Assembly (NCBI RefSeq): GCF_004104015.1
Contig: NZ_RYFV01000015.1
Location: 1-64,000 of the forward strand
DNA from: Actinomyces oricola
GTDB lineage: Bacteria > Actinomycetota > Actinomycetes > Actinomycetales > Actinomycetaceae
Length of the DNA stretch: 64,000 nucleotides
Direction: 5' to 3'
A program made the translations under genes and the position numbers. Position 1 is the first letter of the stretch. Each line of letters opens with the position of its first letter. Shown here piece after piece: positions 27,572 through 37,002 of this stretch. A model generated the notes under the pieces. It was not told where the DNA came from and did no database searches. It saw only the letters and a list, made by a program, of their open reading frames with translations.

Positions 27572-28287
27572 GGCACTCTGTTGGCCTCGCCCGCGGACGC
27601 GGAGGCGCCCTCGGCGCCGGCAAGAGCGCTGTCATTCACGGGTGTGGGAGCGCCACCCACGGCCTCATTGACCACAATGTAACCCGAGGCGATGGCGAAT
27701 AGTGCCAGCCGCGTAATCGAGCGGTATCCGGTCTTGGTCAAGATTGAGGAAATATTGGCTTTAATGGTGTTCTCGCTCAGGCCGAAGCGCTGGGCGATCT
27801 GGGCGCGGGTGCGCCCCGCGCAGGTTTCGCGCAGCACCGCGATCTCACGCTCAGTGAGCTCGTTGTAGCCCAGGAACGGCAGGCTCTGGCGCGTCGGATA
27901 CGTGGAGTAGCCCTGGACGGTGGAGCGCAGTACGGAGACCAGTTCGTCGGCGGAGATGTTCTTGTACACGAAGGACGCGGCGCCGGCCTCGCGGGCCGCC
28001 TGCGGGAAGGACAGGTCGGGCATTGCGGTCATGAGGACCACCCGGGTACGGGGGAAGCGTCGAGTGAGCTCGGCGCAGGCGGTCAGGCCGGAAGCACCCG
28101 AGTCCGTGCACACGTCCATGAGGACTAGGTCGGGGTCAATGCGGCGCACGGCCTCGACGGCGTCCAGGGCGCTGGTCAGGCCGCCAACAACACGCATGTC
28201 CTCGGTTTCGCCAATGGTCCGCACCAGGGAGTCCAGCAAGAGCAACTGGTCCTCAATGACCAGGACAGTGAGTTGTGCGTTTGCCAC
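27568..28287 (-). CDS. LuxR/NarL-type response regulator
   Basis: A 239-residue protein. Receiver domain: acidic pair in VIEDQ, phospho-acceptor Asp in LVLMDVCTDSG, Lys in FVYKNIS. The C-terminal LuxR helix-turn-helix (ELTEREIAVLRETCAGRTRAQIAQRFGLSENTIKANIS) is complete. A tail of about 40 residues follows. GTG 28287 is preferred (VANAQLTVLVIEDQ); the frame continues to 28449 but that part encodes the palindrome. A TACAAT-like -10 lies at 28338-28343 (minus strand). It is the first gene of an operon with two kinase-like proteins. Confidence 0.88.
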   Translation of the reverse strand: MANAQLTVLVIEDQLLLLDSLVRTIGETEDMRVVGGLTSALDAVEAVRRIDPDLVLMDVCTDSGASGLTACAELTRRFPRTRVVLMTAMPDLSFPQAAREAGAASFVYKNISADELVSVLRSTVQGYSTYPTRQSLPFLGYNELTEREIAVLRETCAGRTRAQIAQRFGLSENTIKANISSILTKTGYRSITRLALFAIASGYIVVNEAVGGAPTPVNDSALAGAEGASASAGEANRVP

Positions 28288-28430
28288 CGAGAAACCGCCT
28301 GCCGCCGAGACCCGCAGGCCGGAAACATTGAACGCCGCATTGTATCTCACCCGGCGCCCCGCCCGCCCGCGCTCACGGCCCGCCCCTCCAACCCGCTCCG
28401 CCCCCCTCGGCCTCCCTCTCGGCCCCACCT

Positions 28431-28494
28431 CCTCCAACAAAATCCTCACAGCACGACGTCCATGGACGTTGCGCTGTGAGGATTTTGTTGGAGG
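28431..28494. repeat. 64-bp palindrome, family copy 2
   Basis: Arms CCTCCAACAAAATCC and GGATTTTGTTGGAGG with centre CCATGG (28462/28463). Where copy 1 has ACGAAAT/ATTTCGT, this copy has ACAAAAT/ATTTTGT: both sides of the base pair changed. It stands between the start of the regulator gene and the end of clpC. Confidence 0.88.
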
Positions 28495-28580
28495 GGAGGG
28501 CGGGGAGAGGCGGGCTGGGCGGCGCGAGTTGGAGGGGGCGAGTTGGAGGAGGCGCGGCCGAGGGGGGCGGCGCCGGGGCG

Positions 28581-31121
28581 TTACTCCATCTCGGCCACGG
28601 CGGCGCCCTCCACGGAGGCGACGGTCTCCTCAGCGGCCTGAATGGCCGCCTCATCATCGCTCACGCGCTCCCACGGGACCCCGTGGAAGGTGAACTCCCC
28701 GAGGATGCCCTCGCCCTGGGCGTCGACGATCACCTTCTGGCCGCGCTCAATCTCCCCGAAGAGGATCTTCTCGCTCAGGGCGTCCTCAATGTCGCGCTGG
28801 ATGGCGCGGCGCAGGGGGCGGGCGCCCAGCACCGGGTCGAAACCACGCTCGGCCAGGAGCTCCTTGGCCGTGTCGGTCAAGGAGATGGTCATCTCCTGCT
28901 CGACCAGTCGCTTGTCGAGGCGGGCGATCATGAGGTCGACGATCTGGCGCACCTCGGACTTGCTCAGCTGCGGGAAGACAATGAGGTCGTCCACGCGGTT
29001 GAGGAACTCGGGCCGGAACTGCTGCTTGAGTTCACGGTTGACGTGCGCCTTCATCTCCTCATAGTTCATGGCGCCCGAGGCAGTGGATTGGAATCCCGTG
29101 GCCACGGACTTGCCAATGTCCTTCGAGCCCAGGTTCGTGGTCATAATAATGACGGTGTTCTTGAAGTCCACCACCCGGCCCTGGGCGTCGGAGAGGTGCC
29201 CATCCTCCAGGATCTGAAGCAGGGAGTTGAAGATGTCCGGGTGGGCCTTCTCCACCTCGTCGAAGAGCACCACGGAGAAGGGCCGACGACGCACCTTCTC
29301 GGTGAGCTGGCCGCCCTCGTCGTAGCCGACGTAGCCGGGGGGCGCTCCGAACAGACGCGAGACCGTGTGCTTCTCGGCGAACTCGCTCATGTCGAGCTGG
29401 ATGAGGGCGTCCTCGTCGTCGAAGAGGAACTCCGCCAGGGCCTTAGCCAGCTCGGTCTTACCCACACCGGTGGGGCCGGCGAAGATGAAGGAGCCACCGG
29501 GCCGCTTGGGGTCCTTCAAGCCCGCACGGGTGCGACGGATCGACTTGGATACGGCCTCAATGGCCTTGTCCTGGCCGATAATCCGCTTGTGGAGCTCGGC
29601 CTCCATATTAATGAGCTTGGCGGACTCGGCCTCGGTCAGCTTGACCACCGGAATACCCGTGGACATGGCCAGGACCTCGGCCACAAGGTTCTCATCGACC
29701 TCGGCGACCTGATCGAGGTCGCCGGCCTTCCAGGCCTTCTCCTTCTCGGCGCGCTGTTCGGCCAGGCGGCGCTCGTCGTCGCGCAGGGCGGCGGCGCGCT
29801 CGAAGTCCTGGTCGTCGATCGCGGACTCCTTCTCGCGCTTGACGGCCGCAATCTGGTCGTCAATGTCCCGCAGGGCCTGCGGGGCGGTCATGCGGCGGAT
29901 ACGCAGGCGCGCGCCCGCCTCGTCGATAAGGTCGATGGCCTTGTCCGGCAGGAAGCGGTCGTTAATGTAGCGGTCGGCGAGCTTGGCGGCCGACTCAATG
30001 GCGTCGTCGGTAATGACCACCCGGTGGAAGGCCTCATAGCGGTCGCGCAGACCGGTAAGAATGCGAATGGTCTCCTCAATACTGGGCTGGTCCACGGTCA
30101 CCGGCTGGAAGCGCCGCTCCAGGGCCGCATCCTTCTCGATCTTGCGGTACTCCTCCAAGGTGGTGGCCCCAATGGTCTGAAGCTCACCACGGGCCAGCAT
30201 GGGCTTGAGAATGGAGGCGGCGTCGACAGCGCCCTCGGCGGCCCCGGCACCCACGAGGGTGTGGATCTCGTCAATGAACAGGACAATGTCGCCGCGGGTG
30301 CGGACCTCCTTGAGGACCTTCTTGAGCCTTTCCTCGAAGTCGCCGCGGTAGCGCGAGCCGGCCACCAGGGAGCCCATGTCCAGGGAGTAGAGCTGCTTGT
30401 CGCGCAGAGTCTCAGGCACATCCCCGTGGACAATGGACTGACTCAGGCCCTCCACGACGGCGGTCTTACCCACGCCGGGCTCACCAATGAGGACCGGATT
30501 GTTCTTGGTGCGCCGTGAGAGGATCTGCATGACCCTCTCCATCTCCTTGTGGCGGCCAATGACCGGGTCGAGCTTGCCCTCACGCGCGGCGGCGGTGAGG
30601 TTGCGCCCGAACTGGTCAAGGATGGCGCTTCCGGAGGGCACGCCCTCCTTGGAGGGGCCACCGGCGGTCACCGACTCCTTGGACTCGTAACCGGAGAGCA
30701 TCTGCATGACGGTCTGACGGACGGCTGACAGGTCGGCGCCGAGCTTGGTGAGAACCTGGGCGGCCACGCCCTCGCCCTCGCGCAGCAGCCCCAGGAGGAT
30801 GTGCTCGGTGCCAATGTAGCTGTGGCCGAGTTGCAGGGCCTCGCGCAGGGAGAGCTCAAGGACCTTCTTGGCGCGGGGGGTGAAGGGGATGTGGCCCGAG
30901 GGCGCCGACTGGCCCTCACCGATCATCTCGACGACCTGGGCGCGCACCGCGTCCAGGGAGATCTCCATGGACTCCAGCGCCTTAGCGGCCACACCCTCGC
31001 CCTCGTGGATGAGTCCAAGGAGGAGGTGCTCTGTGCCGATGTAGGTGTGGTTGAGCGCCCGAGCCTCGTCCTGGGCCAGGACGACGACACGGCGGGCTCG
31101 GTCGGTAAAGCGTTCGAACAT
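28581..31121 (-). CDS. clpC: ATP-dependent Clp protease ATPase subunit ClpC
   Basis: An 846-residue AAA+ unfoldase that feeds ClpP. Domains in order: double Clp_N repeat (1-145), D1 with Walker [14 protein letters not shown], middle domain with a UVR-like coiled coil (about 420-470, [23 protein letters not shown]), D2 with Walker [15 protein letters not shown], and the C-terminal small domain. ATG 31121 gives the standard [13 protein letters not shown], with GAGGAG nine bases upstream; an open frame to 31280 is not needed. Candidate ClgR and HAIR-like operators lie 117-160 bases upstream. Confidence 0.97.
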   Translation of the reverse strand: MFERFTDRARRVVVLAQDEARALNHTYIGTEHLLLGLIHEGEGVAAKALESMEISLDAVRAQVVEMIGEGQSAPSGHIPFTPRAKKVLELSLREALQLGHSYIGTEHILLGLLREGEGVAAQVLTKLGADLSAVRQTVMQMLSGYESKESVTAGGPSKEGVPSGSAILDQFGRNLTAAAREGKLDPVIGRHKEMERVMQILSRRTKNNPVLIGEPGVGKTAVVEGLSQSIVHGDVPETLRDKQLYSLDMGSLVAGSRYRGDFEERLKKVLKEVRTRGDIVLFIDEIHTLVGAGAAEGAVDAASILKPMLARGELQTIGATTLEEYRKIEKDAALERRFQPVTVDQPSIEETIRILTGLRDRYEAFHRVVITDDAIESAAKLADRYINDRFLPDKAIDLIDEAGARLRIRRMTAPQALRDIDDQIAAVKREKESAIDDQDFERAAALRDDERRLAEQRAEKEKAWKAGDLDQVAEVDENLVAEVLAMSTGIPVVKLTEAESAKLINMEAELHKRIIGQDKAIEAVSKSIRRTRAGLKDPKRPGGSFIFAGPTGVGKTELAKALAEFLFDDEDALIQLDMSEFAEKHTVSRLFGAPPGYVGYDEGGQLTEKVRRRPFSVVLFDEVEKAHPDIFNSLLQILEDGHLSDAQGRVVDFKNTVIIMTTNLGSKDIGKSVATGFQSTASGAMNYEEMKAHVNRELKQQFRPEFLNRVDDLIVFPQLSKSEVRQIVDLMIARLDKRLVEQEMTISLTDTAKELLAERGFDPVLGARPLRRAIQRDIEDALSEKILFGEIERGQKVIVDAQGEGILGEFTFHGVPWERVSDDEAAIQAAEETVASVEGAAVAEME

Positions 31122-31237
31122 CGCTAGTTTCTCCTCGGCACGTGCGATCGGGTCGCACCCTGGAGTAGTCATTTGGGAACAAGGGCGCGGGCACGTGCTG
31201 ACAAGGCTAACGGTGGCCCCGCGAGCCCCATGCCCCT

Positions 31238-31251
31238 GTTCGCGGTAGGCG
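31238..31251 (-). promoter_or_regulatory. Candidate ClgR box upstream of clpC
   Basis: GTTCGC, five bases (GGTAG), then GCG: fits the ClgR consensus GTTCGC-N5-GCG; the outer right half is TGA instead of AAC. Confidence 0.45.
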
Positions 31252-31260
31252 TGAGTCAGG

Positions 31261-31281
31261 GTTGAGTCCCATCGGCTCAAG
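31261..31281 (-). promoter_or_regulatory. Candidate HAIR-like (HspR) inverted repeat upstream of clpC
   Basis: GTTGAGT-N7-GCTCAAG, one mismatch per half from the HAIR consensus CTTGAGT-N7-ACTCAAG, with correct spacing. Confidence 0.4.
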
Positions 31282-31314
31282 AAGAAGGGGTGGATGGGGG
31301 GCGAAGCCGCGGCC

Positions 31315-31959
31315 TCAGTGCGCTAAAGCGTCCTCAAAAGCCCGCAGCAGACGCGGGGAGAACAAGACGAAGCGGATGAGCCGGAGACCCTTGGCCCCCG
31401 CTCCACCGCCCGGCCGGCCCCCGACGGCGGATGGGGCCGGGCCGCCGACGGCGTCGTCCCCTTCCCCGCCATCGGCAGTGCTCTCGCGGATCTCGCAGCT
31501 CTCGCTGTTCTCGCAGTTCTCGCGGTTCTGACGCGCTCGAGCCGAGGCGACGGCGGTGCGGGCGACCTCACGGGCGTCCCAGCCGTAGACCCCAGCGGAC
31601 ACGGCGGGCACGGCCACGCTGGAACAGCCCAGCTCCTCGGCGAGATCCAGGCTGGAGTCGAAGGCTGAGCGCAGCAGTCCGGGATCGGTCTGCCCGGCGT
31701 GCCGATTCGGGCCCACCGTGTGGATGACCCAGGAGGCGGGCAAGTCGAAGCCGGGCGTGGCCACGGCCCGCCCCACGGGCAGCCCCTCCGGGAGGCTGGT
31801 GGCGCGCAGCCCGCGGCAGGCCTCCAGAAGTCCTGGGCCCGCCGCGCGGTGAATGGCGCCATCGACCCCGCCCCCGCCCAGCAGGGAGGAGTTCGCCGCA
31901 TTGACGATCGCGTCAACCTCCTGGACCGTAATGTCCCCGAGTACCGCCTCAATGATCAT
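31315..31959 (-). CDS. Macro-domain protein (ADP-ribose hydrolase type)
   Basis: A 214-residue protein of the YmdB/MacroD type, expected to bind ADP-ribose and deacetylate O-acetyl-ADP-ribose or remove ADP-ribose from proteins. Ligand-binding motifs are DAIVNAANSSLLGGGGVDGAIH and AVPAVSAGVYGWD. After about residue 140 the domain is interrupted by the low-complexity run RQNRENCENSESCEIRES and a Gly/Ala-rich stretch, then the last helix resumes (LRLIRFVLFSPRLLRAFEDAL). The run is encoded by a 9-bp tandem repeat. It is 24 bases after the SRPBCC gene. Confidence 0.9.
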   Translation of the reverse strand: MIIEAVLGDITVQEVDAIVNAANSSLLGGGGVDGAIHRAAGPGLLEACRGLRATSLPEGLPVGRAVATPGFDLPASWVIHTVGPNRHAGQTDPGLLRSAFDSSLDLAEELGCSSVAVPAVSAGVYGWDAREVARTAVASARARQNRENCENSESCEIRESTADGGEGDDAVGGPAPSAVGGRPGGGAGAKGLRLIRFVLFSPRLLRAFEDALAH

Positions 31960-31983
31960 GACTGCACCCTAGTCTTCTCGCGG

Positions 31984-32694
31984 CTACTCACAGATGCTCT
32001 CCCCAATGCTCGTCAATGCTCGTCCCCTCGCCCGTTCGAGTCGGCCGTCCCGCTCGACTCGGCGCCGCACGCCGGCCAGCAGCCCGCGGGTCATGAGCCG
32101 TGAGACCGGCAGGGTGGCGGCCACCACCGCCCAGGCCACCGCCGCATGCGGGCGGTAGCGTTCACGCACCAGCAGGCGACAGCCGCCCACGGTCTCCAGC
32201 AGGACGAAAGCCCACGTGAAGTCGAAATCCATGGTGGCCCCGGCGGATTGAGGGGCCCGAACGCCCTGAGAGCTCAGGACCAGCACATGGTTGGCCTCCA
32301 ACAGGGCCACCCGCAGGCCGAAACCCGCTTCGGCGGCCAGGAGCACCTGATCCCCCACAGCTAGGTCCTGCCACTGGGGGTGGATGGCATTGGCATTGTG
32401 TATGCCCAGACCCACCGCTCGTTCTAGGCGGTCGAAGGTGTAAAAGCCGCCGCGGTCGGCCCCCATCTGCACCAGCCACGGCCAGATCCTCTCCGCTGGG
32501 GCGGCAATGTCCAGGCCGTGCGTGGCCACAATGGGCGCCCCGGGCAGCAGACAGTCGCCGGGCAGGGCCAGGTCGGCGTCGGGCCCGCCGGTCAAGACGC
32601 GCGCAACCGCTGCGCCCGCCACGGCGGCCGCCCCTGCGCCGAGCACTGCGCGCCCCAGCAGCCGGCACGGACTATGGGCGTGGTGTGGGCTCAT
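31984..32694 (-). CDS. SRPBCC-family protein
   Basis: A 236-residue protein with an N-terminal hydrophobic segment (LLGRAVLGAGAAAVAGAAVARVL) and a START/SRPBCC-like domain: DIAAPAERIWPWLVQMGADRGGFYTFDRLE is characteristic of this family. The ligand is unknown. The ATG at 32694 lies just past the dtd stop, so the two are coupled. The C-terminus is basic. Confidence 0.75.
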   Translation of the reverse strand: MSPHHAHSPCRLLGRAVLGAGAAAVAGAAVARVLTGGPDADLALPGDCLLPGAPIVATHGLDIAAPAERIWPWLVQMGADRGGFYTFDRLERAVGLGIHNANAIHPQWQDLAVGDQVLLAAEAGFGLRVALLEANHVLVLSSQGVRAPQSAGATMDFDFTWAFVLLETVGGCRLLVRERYRPHAAVAWAVVAATLPVSRLMTRGLLAGVRRRVERDGRLERARGRALTSIGESICE

Positions 32695-32695
32695 C

Positions 32696-33148
32696 TCAGG
32701 CCTCCAGGAGAATGGTCACCGGGCCGTCGGCCTCCATGTCGATTCGCATGTGGGCGCCAAAGCTCCCCGTGGCAACCTCCAGGCCGCGCCCCCGTAAAGC
32801 GGCGACGACGGCGTCCACCAGCGGCTCGGCCACCGGCCCGGGGGCGGCACTATTCCACGAGGGGCGCCGCCCCTTGCGCACGTCGGCGTAGAGGGTGAAC
32901 TGGGAGACCACCAGCACCGGGGCGCCCAGGTCGCCGGCCGACACCTCGCCGCCGGCCGCGCCGCCGGAGGACCGGCCCTCGAATAGGCGCAGTTCGGCGA
33001 TCTTGCGGGCAATAGTGGCGACTTGCGCCGGACCGTCATGATGGGTGGCGCCAATGAGGGCGAGCAGGCCCGGGCGCGTGATCTGCCCAACCACCTCCCC
33101 ATCGACGCGCACGGCGGCACGGTTGACGCGCTGCAGGACGGCGCGCAT
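32696..33148 (-). CDS. dtd: D-aminoacyl-tRNA deacylase
   Basis: A 150-residue protein that hydrolyses D-amino acids from mischarged tRNA. Family motifs: [21 protein letters not shown] at the start, [17 protein letters not shown] (cf. SQFTL) and a final segment [22 protein letters not shown] (cf. GxFGAxMxVxLxNDGPVT). The ATG at 33148 overlaps the upstream stop (TAATG). A longer frame to 33187 is not needed. Confidence 0.94.
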   Translation of the reverse strand: MRAVLQRVNRAAVRVDGEVVGQITRPGLLALIGATHHDGPAQVATIARKIAELRLFEGRSSGGAAGGEVSAGDLGAPVLVVSQFTLYADVRKGRRPSWNSAAPGPVAEPLVDAVVAALRGRGLEVATGSFGAHMRIDMEADGPVTILLEA

Positions 33149-33567
33149 TAGCGCCCCCACCTTCCCCTGCCCCTGCGCGAGCGCCACGAGGAGCCGGGGC
33201 GGGACTGCCCCGGCTTACGCACCTGAGAGCGCACGCGCACCGGCTTGTAGTAGTCCAGGGCGGGTTTGGCGTCCGCCAGATAGACGGCGCTGGCGACCAC
33301 GGCCAGCAGGCTCAAGAAGAAGAGCGTGCCACCGGATCCGAGGAGTGAGCCGAAGAGCGTCAGGGCAATAGCTCCAGTACTGAGGGCATTGACCCAGGTC
33401 CAAAAACCCTTGGTGCGCTTGTCCGCCGCCACGAAGTGCTGTGCGGGGCGGCTCAGCGTGTCGACAAGCGCCCAGACCCCCATAAGGACCCCGACAATCC
33501 AGGCTCCCCGCCAGGTCCAGACGACAACCAGGTTGAGGTAATAGGCAATGAGGACAAGAATGCTCAC
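33148..33567 (-). CDS. DUF2516-family membrane protein
   Basis: A 139-residue protein with an N-terminal helix ([17 protein letters not shown]), a pair of further helices ([37 protein letters not shown]) and a basic Arg/Gly-rich tail. This matches small actinobacterial DUF2516 proteins of unknown function. It starts at GTG 33567, and its stop overlaps the dtd start. Confidence 0.75.
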   Translation of the reverse strand: MSILVLIAYYLNLVVVWTWRGAWIVGVLMGVWALVDTLSRPAQHFVAADKRTKGFWTWVNALSTGAIALTLFGSLLGSGGTLFFLSLLAVVASAVYLADAKPALDYYKPVRVRSQVRKPGQSRPGSSWRSRRGRGRWGR

Positions 33568-33610
33568 GGACCCAGCCTAACGGTTCAGCGCGACCAGAAA
33601 GCGACGCCTT

Positions 33611-35188
33611 TCACGACTGGCGCAGCAGGCTGGTGCGAAGGGCAACACCGGGGCGCTGCGCCGGGCTGGCCTGGGCCCGCCCCTCGGGGGAGACCAGCAG
33701 CTCCTGAGCAGCAGCCACCCGGCCGACGACCACGGGCGGGGAGTCGGCCCGCCCCGCGTCGACGCCCGCCTCAATGGACTCGGCGGGGTCATCAGCGAGG
33801 TCAACGGTCAAAACCGCATCGAGGGGAACATTGCGCCGCAGCAGCGCCAGCCCCATGGGGCCGAGCTCGTAGTGGCGGGTCACCGAGGTCAAGGTGCCCA
33901 CAACCCGCTCCCCCAGGCGCACGCAGGCGCCGGGCAAGGGCGTGCCCCCAACGAGACCATCGAGTTGGAGCGCCACCAGGCGCCGCGGCGGGCGCCCCAG
34001 GTTGAGGGTGCGCGCCACGGTCTCCTGGCCCGGATAGCAGCCCTTGTCCAGGTGGACGGCGGTGCGCAGCCAGTCGAGTTCGTGGGGAATGGCGCGCGCA
34101 TCGACTTCCCGCGCCCACCGGGGCCGGCCCGCCTCTATCCGCAGTGCCTCCCAGGCCAGCGAGCCGGCCAGGCTCCGCTGAGGGGCGCCGGCGAGGAAGA
34201 CCTCGGCAACACTGCACACGGCCCCGACCGGGACCAGCACAAAACCGGCGTCGTACCCGGCGCCGGGGTGCTCGCGGTCCTCCAGGCCGACGTCGTAGCT
34301 GGTCCCGCCCTCCACGACACCGGGCCACGAGTCGCGCCACAGGCCCCGGTAGGCGCACTCCCCCCGCACGACCACTGGGGCGCGTCCGGGAACGCCGGCC
34401 TCCCGGGCGCCGCTCTCAGCTGGGGCACCACCGGGAACGCCGGCCTCCCGGGCGCCGCTCTCGGCTGGGGCGTCACCGGGAACATCGGCCTCCCGGGCGC
34501 CGCTCTCAGCCGGGGCGCCACCGGGAACATCGGCCTCCCGGGCGCCGCTCTCAGCCGGGGCGCCACCGGGAACATCGGCCTCCCGGGCGCCGCTGGCGCC
34601 GGGCCCGCCACGCGCCCCGGAAACCTCCGACCGCCGGCTCGGCGCACCGGGCCCCGACACGGCACCTGCGGCACCGTTCCCCCTCCCCGGTGCACCGGCT
34701 CCGTCCGACACTCGCGGCACCGCGCGCGCGGCCGCCTCCAGGGCCGCCAACCCCGTCCCCATCGCCCCCAGGGCCACGAGGTCGGTGGCCTCTACCTCGA
34801 CGCGCAGCATAAAGCGCATTCGCCTCAGGAAGTCGATCAGTTCCTCGCCGCGCCCGGCCTCGGTGACGAGCAGCAGGTGCTCGCCGTCGTCCACGGCCGC
34901 GAGCGCGTGCACAATCCGCCCTTGGGCGTCCAGAAGCAGGGCTTCAGCACCGCCGTCGTCGGGGACCAGCCCGGTGAGGATCTGACTGGACAAGGTGGTG
35001 AGCCAGCTCAGCCGGTCCGGACCGCCCACGGCCACAACATCGCGCGCCAGGGCGGCAATGGCGCGGCCTTCGGCCAGGGCGGCCTGCTCGCGCAGAGGAT
35101 CGCCATAGTGGGCGGGAACGGCCTCGTCGGGGTCGGCGACGGGGTTGGCAATGGCGCCGGAACGCTCCAGCAGCATGGAGCGGCGCAT
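33611..35188 (-). CDS. ygfZ: Folate-binding protein YgfZ/GcvT-like, with an internal repeat insertion
   Basis: A 525-residue protein, longer than the usual 330-400. It has the YgfZ signature KGCYPGQE (LDKGCYPGQETVARTLNLG) and an N-terminal GcvT-like domain (VVAVGGPDRLSWLTTLSSQ). YgfZ uses tetrahydrofolate to support Fe-S enzyme maturation. The extra length comes from about residues 150-270, a low-complexity block with five near-identical 15-residue units (PGGAPAESGAREADV) coded by 45-bp tandem repeats. The ATG at 35188 overlaps the preceding stop (TAATG). Confidence 0.9.
   Translation of the reverse strand: MRRSMLLERSGAIANPVADPDEAVPAHYGDPLREQAALAEGRAIAALARDVVAVGGPDRLSWLTTLSSQILTGLVPDDGGAEALLLDAQGRIVHALAAVDDGEHLLLVTEAGRGEELIDFLRRMRFMLRVEVEATDLVALGAMGTGLAALEAAARAVPRVSDGAGAPGRGNGAAGAVSGPGAPSRRSEVSGARGGPGASGAREADVPGGAPAESGAREADVPGGAPAESGAREADVPGDAPAESGAREAGVPGGAPAESGAREAGVPGRAPVVVRGECAYRGLWRDSWPGVVEGGTSYDVGLEDREHPGAGYDAGFVLVPVGAVCSVAEVFLAGAPQRSLAGSLAWEALRIEAGRPRWAREVDARAIPHELDWLRTAVHLDKGCYPGQETVARTLNLGRPPRRLVALQLDGLVGGTPLPGACVRLGERVVGTLTSVTRHYELGPMGLALLRRNVPLDAVLTVDLADDPAESIEAGVDAGRADSPPVVVGRVAAAQELLVSPEGRAQASPAQRPGVALRTSLLRQS
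34386..34595. repeat. 45-bp tandem repeat inside ygfZ
   Basis: Units start at 34386, 34431, 34476, 34521 and 34566 (last one partial), each beginning CCGGGAAC and containing CTCCCGGGCGCCGCT. The length keeps the reading frame, so copy number can change without a frameshift. Confidence 0.92.
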
Positions 35189-35853
35189 TAGACACCCCCC
35201 ACCGGAGAGCCGGCGACGTCATCCTTATTATCCTTATTGTCCTCGGCGCCCTCGACGCGGCCCAGGCGCCCGGAGGCGTAGGTGGTCGACTCCTCGACAT
35301 CGAAGGCCGCCATGTCCTGGGTCCACATGAGGTCGCCCCCGACGAGCCCGAACATGCGGGTCATCTCGGTCAGGACGGCAGCGCTGCGGCTGCGGCCCAC
35401 CGCCTGGGTGCCGACCTGGGCGCGGGGGCCCTGGATCCAGCCCTCCCAGACGCCCACATGCCCGGCGGGATCGGCTGAAACCAACTCCAAACGGGTCAGC
35501 GGGGTCCGGGAGGCGGCGTCCTGGCCGTCCTGGGCCTCCGGCTGCTCCTGGGAGATGGGGCGCCAGTAGGCGGTCTCAGTGGACCACACCTGGGCGGGAA
35601 CGAGGCGCGAGGCGCCCTCCAGCCCAGGCATCTCAAAGTCGAGGTTCTTGCTGCGGGTGGAGTCGACGGTCCAGATGGTTGTGACCTGGCGCAGGTAAGG
35701 GCCGTCATCGTGGTCGAAGACCATCTCTTGGTAGACGGCCTGCTCCGGGATGATCTCACCGTAGGTGAGGATGCCGTAGCCGCGCCAGGCGCCCACCATC
35801 CAGGCCAGAGGGTAGAGCTCCGGAGGAAGGTTGTCGGGGAGGGTGAATGCCAT
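35188..35853 (-). CDS. Nitrobindin-like heme-binding (FABP/DUF1794) protein
   Basis: A 221-residue protein with the beta-barrel signature VGAWRGYGILTYG (cf. GxWxGxG) and later strands QVTTIWTVDSTR and HVGVWEGWIQGP. Actinobacterial relatives bind heme and react with nitric oxide. The short acidic tail EDNKDNKDD is encoded by a tandem ATCCTTATT repeat next to the stop. Its TAA overlaps the ygfZ ATG, making it the head of an operon that runs to the macro-domain gene. Confidence 0.8.
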   Translation of the reverse strand: MAFTLPDNLPPELYPLAWMVGAWRGYGILTYGEIIPEQAVYQEMVFDHDDGPYLRQVTTIWTVDSTRSKNLDFEMPGLEGASRLVPAQVWSTETAYWRPISQEQPEAQDGQDAASRTPLTRLELVSADPAGHVGVWEGWIQGPRAQVGTQAVGRSRSAAVLTEMTRMFGLVGGDLMWTQDMAAFDVEESTTYASGRLGRVEGAEDNKDNKDDVAGSPVGGV

Positions 35854-36050
35854 AGGAGCAGCCTACGGGCGCCGGGGCTGCTGCGGTCGTGGGCCCGGGC
35901 ACGTTCCCGGCCCGGGGCGCAGTGGACGGGGTGCTCTCCTGGCGGCGGGCGTGGTCGGGGCCCAGCAGGGCTCAACCGGGGACCGACCCAAATTCGGCCA
36001 GTACCCGGCCGGGGCGCGATCGGGACCCGCCCAGCGGAAGATGCCGCGGT

Positions 36051-36965
36051 TCAGCCGGAAATAAAGCTGCCCATGAGTCGGGCAATGGCGTACACCGGAG
36101 CACCGACGGCCAGGATCGGCACGACGGCGCTGGCGACCGCGGCCCGGCCCCCCGGCACCCAACGATGAGTCCACAGCACCCGGTTGGCCGAAGCCATGAG
36201 GATGCCGGCCACGAAACCGACGACGAGGCAGGCCGCCGCGGACTGCATTGCCGGGACGGCGCCGGTGTGGGCCGGCCCGAAGAAACCGATAGCGGCGAGC
36301 AGACCCCCCGCGACCCCGGAGACCAAGGGGGACACCGTCGTCGTGAGCACCTCCAGGATGGTGGCGCGCACCTCCAAGGTGGTCAGCAGCGCGCCGGTGA
36401 ACAGGGCCAGGCTGCACGGGACGAGGATCGCCGGGTCAGCAATGTTGGGGGCCAGGGCGCACCATCCGGCGCCCGAGACCACAATGAGGTTGCCGGTCAT
36501 TGTCGCCGAAAGGTCTTCCACCAGGTCCTCGCGGCCATCGCGGCGCAGCATCTGAGCAACGAAAGAAGCCAGCACCGAGGCGGCCATGACCACGCCGGCC
36601 GCCCCGAAGTCGCCCAATAGCGCCACCGTGACCGCCGCGGCAGTCCCAGTGAGGGTCACAACCGCGGTCGAGAGCGCGTCATGGCGGGCGCGCACCAGTG
36701 CCGGCCACCCCTGGGCGGCGGCCGGCACCAGCAGGACCATGAGAATCAGGCGCGTCCAGGTGGGGAGAGCAGCCGAAATAGCCAGAAGCACCGGGACAAT
36801 GCCGGCGAATGCCAGACGAGTCCAGGCCGGGTCTACCAGACCCGGCTCGGTAGGGGTGTGCCCGCCACGGCGGGTGCCGTAGTCATGCGAGGAGGGGGCG
36901 TGACGGTGCTGGCCCGGCGGGGCGGGGGGGATGGTGGGGGCGTCGTGGTCGTCCACGGGTGGCAT
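36051..36965 (-). CDS. Polytopic membrane protein of unknown function
   Basis: A 304-residue protein. The first 45 residues are polar, with a His/Pro-rich patch (PPAPPGQHRHAPSSHDYG). About eight hydrophobic helices follow (for example LAFAGIVPVLLAISAALP, VVTLTGTAAAVTVALLG, ALFTGALLTTLEV, VLTTTVSPLVSGVAGGLLAAIG). I recognise no motif that fixes a family. It is divergent from the response regulator gene at 37048. Confidence 0.65.
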   Translation of the reverse strand: MPPVDDHDAPTIPPAPPGQHRHAPSSHDYGTRRGGHTPTEPGLVDPAWTRLAFAGIVPVLLAISAALPTWTRLILMVLLVPAAAQGWPALVRARHDALSTAVVTLTGTAAAVTVALLGDFGAAGVVMAASVLASFVAQMLRRDGREDLVEDLSATMTGNLIVVSGAGWCALAPNIADPAILVPCSLALFTGALLTTLEVRATILEVLTTTVSPLVSGVAGGLLAAIGFFGPAHTGAVPAMQSAAACLVVGFVAGILMASANRVLWTHRWVPGGRAAVASAVVPILAVGAPVYAIARLMGSFISG

Positions 36966-37002
36966 CGTCGCACACCTGTAACAGGGCTATGTGCTTGACT
37001 GA

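Noticed and set aside
28476-30518. Long plus-strand ORF (680 codons) opposite clpC
   Set aside because: A shadow frame; the opposite strand encodes a perfect ClpC.
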